A DNA stretch of 10,006 bases from CAZPNX01 sp964518765. Its GTDB lineage: Bacteria; Edwardsbacteria; AC1; EtOH8. The position numbers and the translations under genes were made by a program. Each line of letters opens with the position of its first letter. Position 1 is the stretch's first letter. Under the pieces are notes generated by a model. It was not told where the DNA came from. It ran no database searches and saw only the letters and a program-made list of their open reading frames with translations. Positions 5,587 through 10,006 of this stretch are shown piece by piece. The stretch spans positions 1 to 10,006 of the forward strand of contig CAZFJC010000042.1 of NCBI GenBank assembly GCA_964518765.1, read 5' to 3'.

Positions 5587-6648
5587 ATGCCAAAGTCAAC
5601 AAAAGGACAGAAGCAAAAACTCCAGCCCCTGCCCAAGGGCGAACGCCTCTTCGCGCTGGTGGCCTTCTTTTTGAAGCACCGCAACCCGGTGCCCAAGGAG
5701 GCCGTCAAGGACATGTGCCAGCCGTACAAGCAGGCCACCTTCAGGACCTTCGAGCGCGTGTTCGCCAGGGACAGGGCCGAGCTGCGCAAGGCCGGCATCC
5801 CGATCAAGCTCTACAGAATCACGGAGCGGACCGAGGTCGACCCGGCCGAGGCGGCCAATCACCCGCGCAACTCAATCGGCTACTGGATAAACCCCGACGA
5901 GTGCTTCATGCCCCAGCTGGACCTGGAGGCCGACGAGTGGCTGGCCCTGCGGGTTATAGGAAGCGCCCTGGGGAGGGGAGAAAAAAAACCGGAGCTGCAA
6001 TCGGTCTGGCGCAAGCTGGAGTGCCAGCCGGGATACGACAGGCAGTCCGGGAAGAAGCCGGACCTGGCCATGCACCCGGGGCAGCGGGCCGACGCGGCCC
6101 TGGACGCCAGGAACCTGCCGGCGCTGATCGGCGCGCTGAAGGAGAACAGAAGGGTGTCCTTCGAGTACCACGGGCTGGGGAACGGGCCCGGGGACAGGAG
6201 GGCGACCAAGCGGCAGGTGGACATATACAACCTGGTATTCCACATGGGGGCCTGGTACGCGGCGGGATACTGCCTGCTGCGCCAGGCCCTCCGCGTTTTC
6301 AAGGTCTCCCGGATGTCGCGCATAAAAGTGCTCACGGATACCTACGAGATACCCAAGGACTTCGACTCGAAGGGCCTGATAGGCTGCAAGGCCTGGGAGT
6401 TCGCGGTCGGGCCGGACTGCAAGGTGAGGATAAAGGCCACCGGCAAGGACGACTGGATCGTGAGGACCGAGCTGGGGGAGAGCGCCCAGTGGGATGGGAG
6501 CCAGGCCGAGCTGGTGGTGCGCAACCCCGGGCCGTTCATCCGATGGGCCGCGGCCAACTGCGACCGGGTGAGGATAGTGGAGCCGGCCTGGATGGCCGAG
6601 GGCGTGGCCAGACACCTTCAGGAGGTGCGGGAGGCCTACAATGCGTAG
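5587..6648 (+). CDS. WYL-domain transcriptional regulator, PafB-like (first of a tandem pair)
   Basis: A 353-residue DNA-binding regulator. Residues 17-76 form a winged helix whose end, 'FERVFARDRAELRKAGIPI' (residues 55-73), is typical of PafB-type WYL proteins. The WYL domain covers about 178-252: VSFEYHG (190-196), GAWYAAGY (221-228) and the basic strand RVFKVSRM (236-243). A WCX-type C-terminal domain follows (about 275-350). WYL domains sense ligands, probably nucleic acid fragments or nucleotides. PafBC activates DNA-damage genes in actinobacteria, and related regulators (BrxR, CapW) control defence systems. The signature triad here is W-Y-A rather than W-Y-L. The ATG at 5587 is the only possible start, because an in-frame stop lies at 5572-5574, but no Shine-Dalgarno sequence precedes it. 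It overlaps the second regulator by 8 bp. Confidence 0.88.
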   Translation: MPKSTKGQKQKLQPLPKGERLFALVAFFLKHRNPVPKEAVKDMCQPYKQATFRTFERVFARDRAELRKAGIPIKLYRITERTEVDPAEAANHPRNSIGYWINPDECFMPQLDLEADEWLALRVIGSALGRGEKKPELQSVWRKLECQPGYDRQSGKKPDLAMHPGQRADAALDARNLPALIGALKENRRVSFEYHGLGNGPGDRRATKRQVDIYNLVFHMGAWYAAGYCLLRQALRVFKVSRMSRIKVLTDTYEIPKDFDSKGLIGCKAWEFAVGPDCKVRIKATGKDDWIVRTELGESAQWDGSQAELVVRNPGPFIRWAAANCDRVRIVEPAWMAEGVARHLQEVREAYNA

Positions 6649-7603
6649 GGCACGGAGCAACGAACTTCTGCGGATGCTGGCCCTGCTGCCCTACCTGAAC
6701 CGGCGCAAGGGCAGTCCGGTAAGAAAGCTGGCCAGGGAGATGGGGGTTTCCGACAGGGAGTTCCTGGTCCAGCTTAGGAAGCTCTCTGTGTGCGGTGCCT
6801 TTCCCCGGTGCCCGGACGACCTGATCCTGGCCATGATGGACGCCAACGGCAACCTGGAGATATCGGCGGCCGAGGAGTTCCGCTCACCCCTGAGCCTGAC
6901 GGCCGGGGAGGTGCTGGCCCTGAGGAACGAGCTTTTGCAGCTGCGGGGGATGGACAAGTACGGCCGGGTGATAGGCTCGATAATAAGGAAGCTGGAGGCG
7001 GCCCTGCTGCCCGGGGAGAGGATGTTCTTCGAGCGGCTGAGCAAGAGGATGCTGGTGCGCCGGTCAGACAGGACGCCCCGGGAGGTCCTGGAGACCCTGG
7101 ACAAGGCCAGGGAGGGCCTGCGGCAGGCCGAGATGCTGTACTTCACCGGATCGACCGAGGAGCTGAAGCGCCGGGTGGTGGAGCCCTATGGATTCCTGCT
7201 CTACGGGGGGCAGTGGTACCTGGTGGCCAGGTGCCGGCTGGCCGGGGAGGTGAGGATTTTTAAGACGGACAGGATAAAAGACATTAAGTTGCTAGTTGAA
7301 AGTTACGAAGTTCCCGAGAGTTTTGACATCAGGACATTCCTGGAGGACGGGCATCTGTTCCGGCCGACAGGGCAGGAGCAGGAGGTGAAGATCTGGTTCT
7401 CGCCCAAGGTGGCGCCGTACATCATGGAGAGGAGCGTAAATGCGGTGGCCAAGAGGGATGGGTCAGCGGTGATGACGGTGAGGGCCAACAGCTTTGAGTG
7501 GGTGGCCAGGTGGGTGTTGCAGTATGGAAAGGATGCGAGGATACTGGAGCCGACTGAGGCCATTGAAATATTAAAATACAGCCTGAATAGGAGCATTAAA
7601 TGA
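6641..7603 (+). CDS. WYL-domain transcriptional regulator, PafC-like (second of a tandem pair)
   Basis: A 320-residue partner of the preceding regulator. Residues 8-50 form the winged helix (ELLRMLALLPYLNRRKGSPV, then a helix ending VQLRKLSVCGAF), in the style of PafC, which recognises DNA together with PafB. The WYL domain spans about 148-218: AEMLYFTGS (163-171), EPYGFLLYGGQWYLVARC with W192-Y193-L194, and RIFKTDRI (205-212) with the conserved arginine. A WCX domain occupies about 245-315. It starts at the ATG at 6641 inside the end of the first gene, with GGGAGG (6629-6634) 6 bp upstream, which implies translational coupling and equal amounts. Its stop overlaps the next small ORF as ATGA. 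Tandem PafB-PafC pairs probably work as a heterodimer. Most of the gene is GC-rich, but 7255-7325 is more AT-rich. Confidence 0.9.
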   Translation: MRRARSNELLRMLALLPYLNRRKGSPVRKLAREMGVSDREFLVQLRKLSVCGAFPRCPDDLILAMMDANGNLEISAAEEFRSPLSLTAGEVLALRNELLQLRGMDKYGRVIGSIIRKLEAALLPGERMFFERLSKRMLVRRSDRTPREVLETLDKAREGLRQAEMLYFTGSTEELKRRVVEPYGFLLYGGQWYLVARCRLAGEVRIFKTDRIKDIKLLVESYEVPESFDIRTFLEDGHLFRPTGQEQEVKIWFSPKVAPYIMERSVNAVAKRDGSAVMTVRANSFEWVARWVLQYGKDARILEPTEAIEILKYSLNRSIK

Positions 7604-7692
7604 CCGAGCTATGGTTTACAGATAATTTTAAACCCGTCAAGGCCAAGGTGAGAGGCAATGGGGTAGGTTTCACGAGACCGACATCAAATTGA
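7600..7692 (+). CDS. Possible 30-residue peptide coupled to both neighbours
   Basis: A 30-codon ORF beginning MTELWFTDNFKPVKAKVRG and ending FTRPTSN. Its ATG (7600-7602) overlaps the PafC-like stop as ATGA, GGAG (7590-7593) lies 6 bp before it, and its stop (7690-7692) overlaps the next ATG as TGATG. Such tight overlap at both ends, plus a good ribosome site, is unlikely for chance. The peptide is basic and not hydrophobic, with no membrane segment. It could be a true small protein, a leader that couples translation of the next gene (which has no good ribosome site of its own), or the N-terminus of the next protein cut off by a frameshift. The ORF is too short for homology to be judged by eye. 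No function is claimed. Confidence 0.5.
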   Translation: MTELWFTDNFKPVKAKVRGNGVGFTRPTSN

Positions 7693-8741
7693 TGGACATT
7701 GACACCGACAGGTTTTTCAGATTCATACCCATCAACGAAAAAAAATACGAAAACCTGCTGTTCAGAGTAGATGTTGAGGATTTACCGGATGACTGGATTA
7801 CCGGCCAGCCATATCCATATACTTTGAACTTTTCGGACGATACCTGCTTTAAGACGTGCAGAAGGCAGGCGATAAACGGTGACACCGGACCAGATGCCCT
7901 CATGTATGATAATGAATGTAATAACGGTTCGTTGTATATATTTGAAGGGAAGAACGCGAACAGGTTTAAAGAAACCACGGAACAGCTTAGTAGGCATCTA
8001 AAACGGTGGTGGGTGATTGCGCCTCCCGCATATACGAAACAACTTAAAACTATCATATTACATGCCGGCTTCTATGGATTAGCAACCAGGGAATGCGGCC
8101 TAGATATCTTAATGCTTGAGAAGTATCTCGAGTCATCAATGATCGAAAAGGCCGAGAAATGCCTTATGGATCAGACGCAGGCATGTTATTGTTATTTTGA
8201 AGATGATTACAAGAAGTGTGAGAACATAAACCCGTATATGTCAAGTTTCGAGTTTTTCGGTGACGGCAAAGATATGCTTATGCATGAGATACGTGTCGGA
8301 CCGATTAAGCCAAGCTTCCAAGACCAGAAACCCGGGTTATCAGGCAACGCGATCATCAAGGAATTACTAAGCCATTTTAGAAACGACATACCCCTTGGCG
8401 TCGCTTCAAGCGATAGGAACAAAACCACCTTTTGGATCTCCTGGATCGACCAATACGGGGATAAGGTTGACTTTATACAGGTTAGGAGGGATGGGGGTAA
8501 CTATCAGCTTCTGAAGATTGATGGTGCGATCATTTATGAATTGTTTCCATTCGGGAACCTGGGTATAAAAACGGATAGTATTGAAAATCCGGCATTCCTC
8601 AAACGGGTAAACAGTTTTTTCACAGAAACTAAAGAAAAAGAGAAATCCACATTCTGGAATCTGGATCAATCTTCACCTGAGATTGGTGAAATGTTATTAA
8701 AATCTATATTTAGCCTTCTTGCGAGTGCACAAAAAGGATAA
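7692..8741 (+). CDS. Unrecognised protein with a possible PD-(D/E)XK nuclease core
   Basis: A 349-residue protein that I do not recognise as a family. Within it, GPDAL (P67-D68), LYIFEGKN (E85-x-K87) and the following helix ETTEQLSRHLKRW (Q98) match the order and spacing of a PD-(D/E)XK active site: Asp, then a beta strand with E-x-K, then a helix carrying Gln, then another strand (KTIILHAG). This would make it a DNA or RNA nuclease, but the match is by eye. Eight cysteines, including C52-x3-C56 and C157, C165, C167, C176, could bind metal or an Fe-S cluster. The C-terminal half (about 195-349) is an uncharacterised alpha/beta region. The gene is less GC-rich than its neighbours, so it may have been acquired separately. 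The ATG at 7692 is chosen for its TGATG overlap with the small ORF; the TTG at 7689 is an alternative. The next nuclease follows after 8 bp. Confidence 0.7.
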   Translation: MDIDTDRFFRFIPINEKKYENLLFRVDVEDLPDDWITGQPYPYTLNFSDDTCFKTCRRQAINGDTGPDALMYDNECNNGSLYIFEGKNANRFKETTEQLSRHLKRWWVIAPPAYTKQLKTIILHAGFYGLATRECGLDILMLEKYLESSMIEKAEKCLMDQTQACYCYFEDDYKKCENINPYMSSFEFFGDGKDMLMHEIRVGPIKPSFQDQKPGLSGNAIIKELLSHFRNDIPLGVASSDRNKTTFWISWIDQYGDKVDFIQVRRDGGNYQLLKIDGAIIYELFPFGNLGIKTDSIENPAFLKRVNSFFTETKEKEKSTFWNLDQSSPEIGEMLLKSIFSLLASAQKG

Positions 8742-8749
8742 TTATCTTA

Positions 8750-9964
8750 ATGCCCGCTTACTCCCACTCCCGCCTCGCCACCTACGAGTCCTGCCCACAG
8801 CAGTACAAGCTGAAGTACATCGACCGTATCAAGGTCGAGGGGTACGAGACCATCGAGCAGTTTTTGGGCAGCCGGGTGCACGACGCGCTGGAGAAGCTCT
8901 ACCAGGACCTGATCCTTACCAAGCTCAACAGCCTGGAGGACCTGCTGAACTATTTCCAGTTCATCTGGGAACGGGAATGGCGGGACGACATCGTCATCGT
9001 GCGGAAGGGGTACAACAAGGCCCATTACCGGGACTCGGGCAGGAAGTGCCTGACCCATTACTACAACCGCTACCAGCCGTTCAACCAGGGCATCACCATC
9101 GCCAACGAGTACCCGGTAAACTTGGAGCTCGACGGCCACAAGCTGACAGGCTTCATAGACCGGCTGTGCCACGACGGCAAAGGCCGCTACCAGATCCACG
9201 ACTACAAGACCGGCGGCCGCCTGCCCAGCGCCCGGGACCTGGAGGAGGACCGCCAGCTGGCCCTGTACCAGATCGGCGTCCAGCAGAGCTTCAGGGACGC
9301 CAGGGAGATAGACCTGGTGTGGCACTACCTGATGTTCGACCAGGAGATGGTGTCGCGCCGCAGCCCGGCCCAGATAAAGGACCTCAAGAAGCAGATCTTG
9401 GCGCTCATCAAGACCATCGAGAAGGATGACAGGTTTGCACCCAGGGAGAGCGCGCTGTGCGACTGGTGCGAGTACCCGGACTTCTGCCCGGCCAAGGCCC
9501 ACGAGCGGAAGACTGCCGAACTGCCGGCCAACAAGTACCTGAGGGAGCCCGGGGTGGCCCTGGTGAACAAGTACGCGGCCCTGCAGGCCAAGGTGGCCGA
9601 GCTGAACAGGAAGGCCCGGGAGCTGAAGGCGGAACAGGACGAGGTGGCCCAGGCGGCGCTGGAGTATGCCAGGAAGCACAAGGTGACAAAGATCTCGGGC
9701 AGCGGCTGCGCTTTGGTGGTGGAGAGCAAGACCAAGGTTCAGTTCCCCAGGGCCGGGGAGGAGGGCAGGGAGCAACTTGAGAAGGCGGTGAAGAAGGCGG
9801 GGATATGGGAGGAGGTATCGAGGCTGGATATAGGGGTGTTGGAGAGGTTGTGGGAGGTGAGGGAGGAAGATAGGAAGTTGGAGAAGGCGTTGGGTAGGTT
9901 TACTCAAGAAGTTAAAGAAGAGAGTGTAAGATTGATAATGAAAAAAAGTAAGGTAATACCCTAA
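8750..9964 (+). CDS. Fe-S cluster PD-(D/E)XK nuclease, RecB/AddB/Cas4-like
   Basis: A 404-residue nuclease of the RecB-like group. It begins 'SHSRLATYESCPQQYKLKYI', the usual start of these domains. Catalytic residues are visible in order: H44 (SRVHDALEKLY), D137 (GFIDRL), D151-x-K153 (IHDYKTGG) and Q169-x3-Y173 (DRQLALYQ). C15 with C237-x2-C240-x5-C246 (LCDWCEYPDFCP) matches the four-cysteine 4Fe-4S site of AddB and Cas4. Members cut single-stranded or end DNA in repair, recombination or CRISPR adaptation; no CRISPR genes or helicase partner lie beside it here. Residues about 260-404 form a long extension: a coiled coil (270-305), a beta hairpin (312-332) and a charged helical tail. The ATG at 8750 follows the previous stop by 8 bp, with AAGGA at 8734-8738. 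The last 100 bp are lower in GC. It appears to close the WYL-led operon. Confidence 0.92.
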   Translation: MPAYSHSRLATYESCPQQYKLKYIDRIKVEGYETIEQFLGSRVHDALEKLYQDLILTKLNSLEDLLNYFQFIWEREWRDDIVIVRKGYNKAHYRDSGRKCLTHYYNRYQPFNQGITIANEYPVNLELDGHKLTGFIDRLCHDGKGRYQIHDYKTGGRLPSARDLEEDRQLALYQIGVQQSFRDAREIDLVWHYLMFDQEMVSRRSPAQIKDLKKQILALIKTIEKDDRFAPRESALCDWCEYPDFCPAKAHERKTAELPANKYLREPGVALVNKYAALQAKVAELNRKARELKAEQDEVAQAALEYARKHKVTKISGSGCALVVESKTKVQFPRAGEEGREQLEKAVKKAGIWEEVSRLDIGVLERLWEVREEDRKLEKALGRFTQEVKEESVRLIMKKSKVIP

Positions 9965-10006
9965 GGTTTCGGACTAAAAAATGGCGATTTTCGAGACTTC
10001 TGTACC
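9965..10006. other. End of window, no supported gene
   Basis: An ATG at 9981 opens eight codons (MAIFETSV) before the window ends. AAGG at 9963-9966 is too far upstream (14 bp) to be a convincing ribosome site. No terminator hairpin is visible after the nuclease stop. It could be the start of another gene or plain intergenic sequence. Confidence 0.2.

Noticed and set aside
5872..6660. Minus-strand ORF of 262 codons
   Set aside because: Antisense shadow of the PafB-like gene, with no ribosome site or motif.
5571..6698. Long 375-codon ORF on the + strand in another frame
   Set aside because: It is a shadow of the PafB-like gene; its Gly/Arg/Ala/Pro-rich translation has no family motif, while the 5587 frame shows clear WYL domains.
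8747..9907. Long minus-strand ORF opposite the Fe-S nuclease
   Set aside because: Its Leu/Val/Pro-rich translation is typical of the antisense of a GC-rich gene, and the + strand has all the catalytic residues.

Overview
The window looks like an accessory region of an uncultured, GC-rich bacterium. Most genes share a distinctive codon style: high GC, but many AGG arginine and ATA isoleucine codons. I cannot name a phylum. No tRNA, rRNA, CRISPR array, transposase or integrase is visible. All credible genes lie on the + strand. Base composition is patchy: about 1-1250 is clearly AT-rich, 7600-8745 is intermediate, and the rest is GC-rich. This suggests parts with different histories.

Left part (1-1250): the C-terminal end of a superfamily 1 helicase, possibly frameshifted, is followed at 15 bp by an AT-rich PD-(D/E)XK nuclease of the NucS/DUF91-like type with a DUF5655-like tail. 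A weak terminator and an extended -10 promoter separate this pair from the next block.

Second part (1328-3315): a seven-unit TPR protein whose C-terminal frame is uncertain, a small charged hypothetical protein, and a compact zinc peptidase-like protein (M28/M20 clan) with all metal ligands visible. A strong terminator follows.

Middle (3316-4166): about 850 bp with no credible gene. It holds a strong terminator and then a dense mosaic of inverted repeats, including two hairpins with the same loop 385 bp apart and a cluster of GCAGGC/GCCTGC motifs. It looks like a dispersed intergenic repeat element.

Right part (4167-9964): an alpha-helical repeat protein, then a tightly packed group. This consists of two WYL-domain regulators arranged like PafB-PafC, a 30-codon ORF overlapping both neighbours (ATGA and TGATG junctions), an unrecognised protein in which I see a possible PD-(D/E)XK core, and an AddB/Cas4-like Fe-S PD-(D/E)XK nuclease. 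The spacing implies one transcript: a WYL-controlled nuclease module, possibly for DNA repair or defence. That role is inference. The regulators and the last nuclease are recognised with confidence; the middle two ORFs are the novel part.
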